Positions 1 to 5,685 of a stretch of 14,800 nt of DNA are shown here, in pieces; position 1 is the first letter of the stretch; every line of letters starts with the position of its first letter. The DNA is taken from NCBI GenBank assembly GCA_023260815.1, contig JALQUE010000288.1:1-14800 (forward strand). Direction: 5' to 3'. The notes beneath the pieces were generated by a model. It saw nothing but the letters and a program-made list of their open reading frames with translations, ran no database searches and was not told the DNA's origin. The translations under genes and the position numbers were made by a program. The DNA is from Roseovarius sp. Lineage in GTDB: Bacteria; Pseudomonadota; Alphaproteobacteria; Rhodobacterales; Rhodobacteraceae.

Positions 1-405
1 AACGGTTCCTGCTCGGCGAATGTGCTCACCAGGACCAATGACGAGTCGCTCGCACCCAATGTGGGCTGGGCGCCCGACTACGGCTACTGGAATCAGATCG
101 CCTGGTCGTCGCAGTTCGCACGTGACATCAATGCCGGGTTCAGTGACGACTCGATTGCTGAGGCGTACCGGAACTTCGCGCTGAGTGGCTCCTCGGCCGC
201 CGAATGGGCCGATGACTCGCTCGTCTTCAAGCGTCTGGGTTCCGCGACTGATGACACCGGGCTGGGCGCGGTCATTGCCGAGGGTCCCGACATCGTCACG
301 ATCACGGTTGGAGCCAACCCCACGCTGGCCAAGATGCTGTTCGGGGAGGGCAACAGGTGCAAATTCGTCAGCAGCGAGGACCAGCGTGCGTGCTTCAAGG
401 AGTTG
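1..405 (+). CDS. Partial SGNH-hydrolase-like protein (both ends missing), foreign to the rest of the contig
   Basis: Frame 1 is open from the first base, so the 5' end lies outside the window. The translated stretch has features of the SGNH/GDSL esterase-lipase fold: an N-A-L-S-G-S-S-A segment and a later P-D-I-V-T-I-T-V-G-A-N block, which resembles the G-x-N of SGNH block III. The wording (PDIVTITVGAN followed by a lid-like segment with cysteines) and codon style resemble secreted actinobacterial lipases. The catalytic serine and the C-terminal Asp/His block are not in the window. It has no start or stop of its own: around base 400 the frame runs directly into a sigma factor. I infer that this is a contig join and not a real fusion. 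The family call is moderate, and the exact 3' limit is uncertain by about 20 bases. Confidence 0.5.
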
Positions 406-792
406 GTGACGGAGGATCGCACGCCCGAGGCGCAGGAGGTGGCGGATGCGCTTGGCCTGACACTGGTGCAGCTTCAGGACATCGACGCGCGGCTGCAGGT
501 CAATCAGCTGAAATCGCTGGACGAAGTCTATACGGATCATTCGCTGCTCTTTGCGCAGGATGGCGGCGGTGCCGAGGAGGCGCTTGAAAAGCAGCAGATG
601 AAAGGGTTGTTGCGCGACGCGCTGGAAAAACTGCCGGAGCGCGAGGCGCTGGTGCTGCAACTGTATTATGTGGAGGAACTGAACGTCTACGAGATCGGTG
701 CGATTCTAGAGGTGACGACGGGGCGTGTGTCGCAGATCAAAAAGGCCGCGATCACCAACTTGCGCAAGATGATCACGGCCCGCATGGAGTAG
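406..792 (+). CDS. fliA: RNA polymerase sigma factor FliA (sigma-28), C-terminal half
   Basis: From about base 406 the frame encodes sigma-70 region 3 (a T-P-E-A-Q-E-V-A-D-A-L-G-L segment, like region 3 of FliA) and then region 4. Region 4 carries L-P-E-R-E-A-L-V-L-Q-L-Y-Y-V-E-E-L-N and E-I-G-A-I-L-E-V-T-x-G-R-V-S-Q, the helix-turn-helix that reads the -35 element. The Y-Y-x-E-E-L-N and E-V-x-x-x-R-V-S-Q wording is characteristic of the flagellar sigma-28 family and not of housekeeping or ECF sigma factors. It would direct transcription of late flagellar and chemotaxis genes. Region 2 and the true start are missing because the 5' part is replaced by unrelated sequence. Stop TAG is at 790-792. 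It is convergent with the response regulator downstream; a possible terminator lies between them. Confidence 0.8.
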   Translation: MTEDRTPEAQEVADALGLTLVQLQDIDARLQVNQLKSLDEVYTDHSLLFAQDGGGAEEALEKQQMKGLLRDALEKLPEREALVLQLYYVEELNVYEIGAILEVTTGRVSQIKKAAITNLRKMITARME

Positions 793-803
793 GAGGGGGG
801 GGC

Positions 804-846
804 GCGGCTTTGAGCCGGGAGGGTCAAGCCGCTCCGGATGTTTTTT
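804..846 (+). terminator. Possible intrinsic terminator of fliA
   Basis: A 7-bp stem (GCGGCTT at 804-810 with AAGCCGC at 826-832) encloses a 15-nt loop, and six T residues follow at 841-846. The T run starts 8 nt after the stem, which is farther than usual, and a shorter competing hairpin (CGGCT/AGCCG) is possible. The site lies just after the fliA stop and overlaps the 3' end of the opposite gene. Confidence 0.4.
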
Positions 847-1462
847 ACAGAAGCGCGCGCTCGCGGCTGATGATGGCGGCATGGGCGCGGTTGCGGGCGC
901 CGAGTTTCTTGCAGATGCTGCGCATGTGCATCTTGATCGTCACTTCGGTGGTGCCCAGATCGCGTGCAATTTCCTTGTTGGTCAGACCTTCGGCCGCAAG
1001 ACGCAGGACGAAGAGTTCCTTGTCCGAGAGGTTATGATTGCCGGATTGGCCCGATTTGTCGTTGCGGCCGATCTCTTGCATGGGGACAAAGACCTGCCCG
1101 GAATTCACCAGTTGAAGCACGCTGACAAGGGCCTGAAGCGGCATTGTCTTGGGGATCAGACCCCTGACGCCGCTTTCCAGCGCGTTGTCCAGAAAATGCC
1201 GGTCGACCTCGCCGGTAAACAGGACGACCTGCGATTTGCCAGCGGCTTTCACGATTTGCCGGACGCTTTCGAGGCCAATCATTCCAGGCATCTTCAGGTC
1301 CAGCAGCACCAGATCAAAGGGCGTCGTTTGCGACAGAGCCTTGATGACCAGATCGAAGCTGTCGACCAGTTCGACACTGAAGCCACCGTCGGAAACCAAC
1401 AGGTTCGCCACGGCTTCGCTTATCAACCTATGATCGTCTGCAATGAGTACTCGTAATTGCAT
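845..1462 (-). CDS. Two-component response regulator, NarL/LuxR type (REC-HTH)
   Basis: This is a 205-residue DNA-binding response regulator. The receiver domain spans about residues 1-120, with the acidic pair D9/D10 (L-I-A-D-D-H), the phosphoacceptor D55 (V-L-L-D-L-K-M-P-G), switch T83 and conserved K105. The C-terminal LuxR-type helix-turn-helix spans about 143-200: L-S-D-K-E-L, then A-x-G-L-T-N-K-E-I-A, then T-x-V-T-I-K-M-H. I chose the ATG at 1462 because it places the receiver beta-1 strand immediately after the start, as in the family. The frame is open to an ATG at 1540, but the extra 26 residues are not domain-like and cover a hairpin. It is divergent from the secreted-protein/hybrid-kinase operon, so it is the likely output partner of that kinase (inference). 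Target genes cannot be told from sequence. Confidence 0.9.
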   Translation of the reverse strand: MQLRVLIADDHRLISEAVANLLVSDGGFSVELVDSFDLVIKALSQTTPFDLVLLDLKMPGMIGLESVRQIVKAAGKSQVVLFTGEVDRHFLDNALESGVRGLIPKTMPLQALVSVLQLVNSGQVFVPMQEIGRNDKSGQSGNHNLSDKELFVLRLAAEGLTNKEIARDLGTTEVTIKMHMRSICKKLGARNRAHAAIISRERALL

Positions 1463-1502
1463 GGCACCTACTCTGTCTTTTGAGCGAATTGGCGTCACTT
1501 TA

Positions 1503-1517
1503 GCGACTTCGAGTCGC
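1503..1517. promoter_or_regulatory. Inverted repeat GCGACT-TCG-AGTCGC in the response-regulator leader
   Basis: This is a perfect 6-bp inverted repeat with a 3-nt centre, 41 nt upstream of the chosen response-regulator start (1462). It could be a transcription-factor operator or a small RNA hairpin in the 5' untranslated region. No T run follows on either strand, so it is not an intrinsic terminator. Confidence 0.35.
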
Positions 1518-1662
1518 ATAGCCAGTTCTTTTGATTTCAATTCGTCTGTTGGGGTGTCCTTCGGAAGAACGGATGGCGTTACTGCGCGAAGGTTTTTCGT
1601 AGTCCTCCCAAATAATTACCCCGGCGTTACAATGGTTCCAATAGGGGCATCTGAATGACAGA

Positions 1663-1701
1663 TTTCGATAGCTTTTGCGCTCATTAATAATCTTTCGATA
1701 G
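1663..1701 (+). repeat. Direct repeat TTTCGATAG, two copies 30 bp apart
   Basis: Identical 9-mers occur at 1663-1671 and 1693-1701, a period of exactly 30 bp, close to three helical turns. The second copy abuts the candidate -35 element (1702-1707), where an activator would be expected to sit. A third copy, preceded by the same C as the second, lies at 7589-7597 upstream of the chemoreceptor. A binding site for the adjacent regulator is an inference. Confidence 0.4.
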
Positions 1702-1731
1702 TTCACACCCTGTAAGGGCTTCTCGTATAAG
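1702..1731 (+). promoter_or_regulatory. Candidate sigma70-type promoter for the secreted protein/hybrid kinase operon
   Basis: TTCACA (1702-1707) and TATAAG (1726-1731) are separated by 18 bp. They would start transcription near 1738, about 23 nt before the ATG at 1761. This fits a simple leader containing only the ribosome binding site. Confidence 0.45.
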
Positions 1732-1760
1732 AGGTCTAAACATGGAAAGGAGTTTTCCCC

Positions 1761-2252
1761 ATGCAAGTTATGCGTGCATTTGCGATCCTGTGCTGGATCG
1801 CGGTTATCAGTCCCTTCGCCCCCCATGCGGCACAGGCCGAACTATTGCTTGCCATTGAAGATCAAAGCACTGGAAAGGTTGCGGAATTCGACGAATCCGA
1901 TCTTCTGGCGCTGCCCCAGGTCGCGTTCGAGACGTCGACCATCTGGACCGAAGGCATCAGAGAATTCAGCGGGCCGACCCTTTTATCTGTCCTGCAGGCC
2001 GCCGGGTTCAGCGGGGGGCAAGTCACACTGGTTGCAATCAATGATTATTCGGTCACCATTCCCGCAGAGGGCTTTGACGACGAGGCACCGATCGTCGCCT
2101 TGCGCAAGAACGGTGCGCCGTTCGGTGTGCGTGACAAGGGGCCATTGTGGGTTGTCTACCCGTATGACAGCGATCCTGAGTTCCAGAGCGAGGCGATCTA
2201 CGCCTACAGTGTCTGGCAACTTAACAGAATCAAGGTCGCCGGAGGCAACTGA
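1761..2252 (+). CDS. Secreted SUOX-fold (oxidoreductase molybdopterin-binding-like) protein without the Mo-binding cysteine
   Basis: This is a 163-residue protein with a Sec signal peptide (hydrophobic residues 5-22, likely cleavage after A-Q-A at 24-26), so it is periplasmic. The mature part resembles a cut-down sulfite-oxidase/YedY fold: F-S-G-P-T-L-L-S-V-L-Q-A-A-G matches the (W/F)-x-G-V-x-L-x-x-L-L-x-x-A-G motif, followed by D-Y-S-V-T-I-P and the conserved G-P-L-W-V-V-Y-P. In catalytic members a cysteine that ligates molybdenum precedes the first motif; here the matching place reads T-S-T-I-W, and the mature protein has no cysteine. It probably binds no active Mo cofactor. Start ATG 1761 has AAAGGAG at 1746-1752. 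The next gene begins 2 nt after its stop, so the pair is surely co-transcribed. Inferred role: periplasmic ligand-binding or sensing partner of the kinase. Confidence 0.75.
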   Translation: MQVMRAFAILCWIAVISPFAPHAAQAELLLAIEDQSTGKVAEFDESDLLALPQVAFETSTIWTEGIREFSGPTLLSVLQAAGFSGGQVTLVAINDYSVTIPAEGFDDEAPIVALRKNGAPFGVRDKGPLWVVYPYDSDPEFQSEAIYAYSVWQLNRIKVAGGN

Positions 2253-2254
2253 CT

Positions 2255-4813
2255 GTGCCAATCGACAAGGCGGACGGACCGCGTTTCAACCGGGCGCGGC
2301 TTCGGTTGCCGGTACTGGCGTTGTTGCTGTGCCTGATCGTGTCGTCGATCTCGTTGATCTTCAGTGCCATGGGCTTCAAGGATCGGCTGGACGAGTTCAG
2401 CAAGGCGAACAACGATAATCAGGGCTGGATCATCTCGCAGCTCGATGTGGATTATCGGGGTTTGCGGCTGATAGTGCGCAGTGCAATGACCCCCGGCTCT
2501 GCCGAGGGTGTGCGCGTCACCGACGACGAGATGCGCCAGATCCGACAGTCGTTCGATATCTTCTACAGCCGCGTTTCGGTGATCTATTCGTCCTTTCAGG
2601 AGTTGGAGCTGGAGCCAGAGATACGCAGGCTGATAACCGATCTTCTGGAGGCGCGCGGCGTTCTGGCCACGGAGATCGATCAGTTGCAGGCCCCCTATGA
2701 GCCGGGGCTTGCGGCGTTGATCGATCACCTTGACTCATTGGCGCCGTCGATCCGGGAAGTGACCACCGGCGTTCTTCAAACCTTTATCGAAGCCGCGACG
2801 CGTGCGGAAAGAAGCGCGCAGTCGCTGGTTGTCCGGTTTCAATTCGAGGCGTTGACGCTGTTTGCGTTGATGGTGATCTCGTCGTTTCTGACAGTGCGAT
2901 TGTGGACCGATCTGGAATGGCGCCGGACAATGACCGAGCGCGCTGCCGAGAACGTCACCAAGGCGTATGAGGCTTCGTTGAGTGCGGTTCTTGTCACGGA
3001 TATTTCAGGCAAGGTCATTCAATGCAATGAAGCGGCGTCGCGGATATTGCATTATTCCCAGCAAGAAATCCTTGGGTCCGACATCAACGATGTGTGCACA
3101 CCGAGACGGTTTCGCGAACAGCAGGATCACCTGATGGCGGAGTTTCGTCGCAAAGGCACGCACCCCATGCTGAACAGAGGCACGGTGCGCACCTTTGCCG
3201 AGCGCGCGTCGGGCGAAGAATTTCCTGCGGATGTGTCGATCACCGGCGATTACAACATGATGGATGAGCGAATATTCATCGTGTACATCACGGATGTCTC
3301 GGAGCAGGTGGCGGCCGAGGAAAAGCTGAAACAGGCACGACATGAGGCCGAGCAGCTTGCCGCCGCCAAAAGCATGTTCCTTGCGACCATGAGCCATGAG
3401 ATGCGCACACCTTTGCACGGTGTGATCGCCTCCCTTGAGTTGCTTGATGTCAAGACGTTGTCACAGGACAATCACGGCCTGATCAAGACCGCGCGCGATT
3501 GTTCGGAGCGGGCGCTGTTGCAGATCAACGAAATTCTCGATCTGATCCGACTGGGTGAAAACCGCGAACCCGAGAGCGCGTTTTCCCCTCAAGAGTTGGC
3601 GCGCAGCATCGTGCAGGAATTGACCCCATTGGCCATGGAGCGGCGAAACGCGATAGAGTTGAGCGTGAGCGGTTTCAGCGCCGAAAAGTATCTTGGTGCC
3701 CCGTCGGCCTTTGCGCGGGCGATCTATAATCTTGCGGGCAACGCCGTGAAGTTCACCGAGGCGGGCACGATCTGTGTCGATCTTGCATTTCATCCACGAC
3801 CAGATGGCGGCACAAAACTGAGCATTGCCGTAACAGATACCGGGATCGGGATCGCACCGGAAGATCAAGATCGCATTTTCAATGAATTCGAGACGCTGGA
3901 AAGCGGTGGCGCGAATGTGGGGACCGGCCTGGGATTGGCGATCGCGAATATGGCGATCGACCGTCTGGGCGGCGAATTGAAGCTTGAGAGTGAGCGGGGC
4001 AAGGGAAGCCGGTTTTACTTCGATATCGATCTTGCCCCGGATATGGCCGCAGATGACGACGCCACAAGAGAACCGATTGCGCTACAGGTGGCGACGGGCA
4101 GCAGGCACCGCGTTCTTTTGGTGGATGACAACCAGGTCAACCGGACTTTGATGGCGCGGATGGTCGAACGACTGGGCCACGATGTCGAGACGGCAAGCGA
4201 TGGGCGCGAGGCGGTGCTCATGGCCTCGATCACGGAGTATGACCTGATCCTGATGGATGTGAGCATGCCCGTGATGAACGGTCTGGAAGCCACCCGCGCC
4301 ATTCGCAAGGCAGGGGCGTCGCGTGCTTCGGTCATTCTGGGTGTGACGGCGTTGGTGTCGCGCGATGATCCTGAATTGCGATCTTGCGGGATGCAGGAAG
4401 TCCTTGGAAAGCCGATGAAACTTGGGGATCTGGAGGCGGCGTTCTCGCGGCATCTGGTCTTGCGATCATCGGAGGATGAGGGGGAGCTTGACCAAGAGGA
4501 CCCGATGGAGGAACTGAGTGGGCTGGTTGGTCGTGACACGGCCCATGCGCTTGTGAAGCAGTGCTTTGAAGACGCCCGGCAGGCGCTTGAAAGCTTGCGG
4601 GATCCTGAGCTTGAGGCAAGCGAGCGGGCGCGGGTGATCCATTCGGCCGTGGGCTCGACCGGGATTGTTGGCCTTCGATCATTGAGTGATGTGCTGTCAC
4701 GGTCCGAGCGCGCGGCATTGGACGAGGAACAAGCCGAGCTGGCGGCGTTGGCCGAGGAAGTCGAACAGGAAATCGCGTCGGCGCGAGGGGTGTTTGCCTC
4801 GGCGCTTGTCTGA
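2255..4813 (+). CDS. Tripartite hybrid sensor histidine kinase (PAS-HisKA-HATPase-REC-HPt)
   Basis: This is an 852-residue membrane sensor of ArcB-like layout. TM1 is at about 18-38, a helical periplasmic region at about 40-196 and TM2 at about 197-216. A PAS domain follows at about 237-348 and a short coiled coil to about 372. The HisKA domain has H381 in M-S-H-E-M-R-T-P-L-H-G. The ATPase has the N box N492-L-A-G-N496, D528-T-G-I-G-I and G-T-G-L-G-L-A-I. The receiver has V-L-L-V-D-D-N and phosphoacceptor D668 in L-M-D-V-S-M-P-V-M-N-G, plus G-K-P-M. A C-terminal HPt carries H796 in H-S-A-V-G-S-T-G. All phosphotransfer residues are present, so a full H-D-H relay is possible, ending on a separate regulator, probably the divergent LuxR-type one. 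Start is GTG 2255 with GGAGG at 2241-2245; the spacing decides it. It lies 2 nt after the secreted protein gene and ends convergent to the peptidase gene. The signal sensed is unknown. Confidence 0.93.
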   Translation: MPIDKADGPRFNRARLRLPVLALLLCLIVSSISLIFSAMGFKDRLDEFSKANNDNQGWIISQLDVDYRGLRLIVRSAMTPGSAEGVRVTDDEMRQIRQSFDIFYSRVSVIYSSFQELELEPEIRRLITDLLEARGVLATEIDQLQAPYEPGLAALIDHLDSLAPSIREVTTGVLQTFIEAATRAERSAQSLVVRFQFEALTLFALMVISSFLTVRLWTDLEWRRTMTERAAENVTKAYEASLSAVLVTDISGKVIQCNEAASRILHYSQQEILGSDINDVCTPRRFREQQDHLMAEFRRKGTHPMLNRGTVRTFAERASGEEFPADVSITGDYNMMDERIFIVYITDVSEQVAAEEKLKQARHEAEQLAAAKSMFLATMSHEMRTPLHGVIASLELLDVKTLSQDNHGLIKTARDCSERALLQINEILDLIRLGENREPESAFSPQELARSIVQELTPLAMERRNAIELSVSGFSAEKYLGAPSAFARAIYNLAGNAVKFTEAGTICVDLAFHPRPDGGTKLSIAVTDTGIGIAPEDQDRIFNEFETLESGGANVGTGLGLAIANMAIDRLGGELKLESERGKGSRFYFDIDLAPDMAADDDATREPIALQVATGSRHRVLLVDDNQVNRTLMARMVERLGHDVETASDGREAVLMASITEYDLILMDVSMPVMNGLEATRAIRKAGASRASVILGVTALVSRDDPELRSCGMQEVLGKPMKLGDLEAAFSRHLVLRSSEDEGELDQEDPMEELSGLVGRDTAHALVKQCFEDARQALESLRDPELEASERARVIHSAVGSTGIVGLRSLSDVLSRSERAALDEEQAELAALAEEVEQEIASARGVFASALV

Positions 4814-4828
4814 TCTGAGGTGGTGGGT

Positions 4829-5527
4829 TTAGCCTTGCCAGCTGCGGCGCTTGCCGCTGTCGATGTGAACGAAGGTCGCATAGGTGCCGATGCCACCCGG
4901 CAAAAGCTGCCGTGCCATCGCGCCGATCTTTGCAGGGGTCAGGCCGGGCAGGGCGAAATCTATGGCCTGACCCGTGAGATGCAGCGAATTGCGCGCGGCG
5001 CCAATGCCCTTGCGGCGAAGGGCCGAATTGGTCTCGCGGGTTCTGTAGCCTGAATTGATCTGAACTTGTCCGGTCCAACCGTGGCGGCGGGCTTCGCGCA
5101 CGACACGTGCCAGAGAGTCCGTCACGCCGGGGTCGATCGCAATGGCCCTGTTGCGGCGCCAATCCCGCAAAAAATGATCGAGCGCCTCGGGCTGGTCCGG
5201 CAACAGACCGCCATTGGCCGGATGAAAGCGGATGTGCAGGGTTTCGGATGTGTGGACATTGCGCAGATCGACAGGCACCACACCGGCCAGATCGGACGCA
5301 GCGGGCGGAGTGTCCGGTGCCGGCTGGGTCTGGGGGATGTCTTGGGGCGGCGCGGGTGGGCGGCGCAGGTCGCGGGCGGTTCTGTCGAGGTCGATCAACG
5401 GGGCGCGCGATGCGCCAAGCAGCGATTTGCTGTCCGAGGGCGCGATGAACCCGTAGGCCGCGCCGGGGCCAACACAGGCGAGAGACGAGACCAAAAACGA
5501 GCGTCGGGAGAGGGCAAAGCGGGTCAT
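4829..5527 (-). CDS. Tat-exported M15/DUF882 (YcbK-like) peptidoglycan peptidase
   Basis: This is a 232-residue protein with a twin-arginine-type signal (S-R-R-S-F-L-V at residues 7-13, cleavage likely near residue 25). A Pro-rich low-complexity linker spans about 55-78, and a peptidase M15A-type domain about 84-232. The zinc-site motifs are present: S-G-Y-R (159-162), S-L-H183-L-T-G-Q-A-I-D190-F and F-V-H221-I-D223. That is the H-x6-D ... H-x-D pattern of the DUF882/M15 group. Members are thought to cut murein cross-links or stem peptides in the periplasm. It sits convergent to the hybrid kinase with only 15 bp between stop codons, and no intrinsic terminator is seen there. Start ATG 5527 lacks a good Shine-Dalgarno sequence but is the only one that gives a complete Tat signal. 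Confidence 0.88.
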   Translation of the reverse strand: MTRFALSRRSFLVSSLACVGPGAAYGFIAPSDSKSLLGASRAPLIDLDRTARDLRRPPAPPQDIPQTQPAPDTPPAASDLAGVVPVDLRNVHTSETLHIRFHPANGGLLPDQPEALDHFLRDWRRNRAIAIDPGVTDSLARVVREARRHGWTGQVQINSGYRTRETNSALRRKGIGAARNSLHLTGQAIDFALPGLTPAKIGAMARQLLPGGIGTYATFVHIDSGKRRSWQG

Positions 5528-5623
5528 GCCCGTTTATTTGCAAGCCCTGTGCCATGTTCGGCGGCGCATATTGGCCTGAAGCAAGGGGGGGCAGGACCGA
5601 TCAGCGCGACAGCCGGGATTTGC

Positions 5624-5673
5624 AAAAAGAGACACGCTGCCAGGGTCTGTGGTGGCCCCGAGCAGCGTGTCTT
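5624..5673 (-). terminator. Intrinsic terminator of the PAS chemoreceptor gene
   Basis: An 11-bp perfect stem (AGACACGCTGC at 5630-5640 with GCAGCGTGTCT at 5662-5672) encloses a 21-nt loop. On the minus strand it is followed at once by CTCTTTTT (through 5624). It begins about 14 nt after the chemoreceptor stop codon (5686-5688). The layout is a classical Rho-independent terminator acting on minus-strand transcription and would insulate the peptidase gene beyond it. Confidence 0.85.
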
Positions 5674-5685
5674 GGGATCGGATCG

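Larger units (their letters stand above)
1463..1760. other. 298-bp divergent intergenic region, regulatory
   Basis: This non-coding space separates two divergent operons and is visibly more AT-rich than the flanking genes. From left to right it holds a short hairpin (1503-1517) in the leader of the response regulator, two copies of a 9-bp motif 30 bp apart (1663-1671 and 1693-1701), a sigma70-like promoter (1702-1731) pointing right, and a strong ribosome binding site (1746-1752). I see no convincing small gene or RNA. A minus-strand open frame covering 1500-1826 lacks protein character. Confidence 0.6.

Noticed and set aside
22..792. A novel 256-residue SGNH-sigma fusion protein
   Set aside because: Two unrelated partial domains, both truncated, at a contig end, with a second foreign join at the other end. 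A chimera is simpler.
1664..1701. Sigma-28 (FliA) promoters, because TTCGATAG resembles GCCGATAA
   Set aside because: No TAAA-type -35 element occurs at the required spacing upstream of any of the three copies.
1500..1826. Minus-strand frame of 108 residues in the divergent intergenic region
   Set aside because: Composition is not protein-like, it has no recognisable motif, and it runs into the signal-peptide region of the opposite gene.
4332..5555. Minus-strand 407-residue frame rich in Pro, Arg, Gln and His
   Set aside because: It is a shadow of the hybrid kinase 3' end and the M15 peptidase; the composition is typical of an out-of-frame reading of GC-rich coding DNA.
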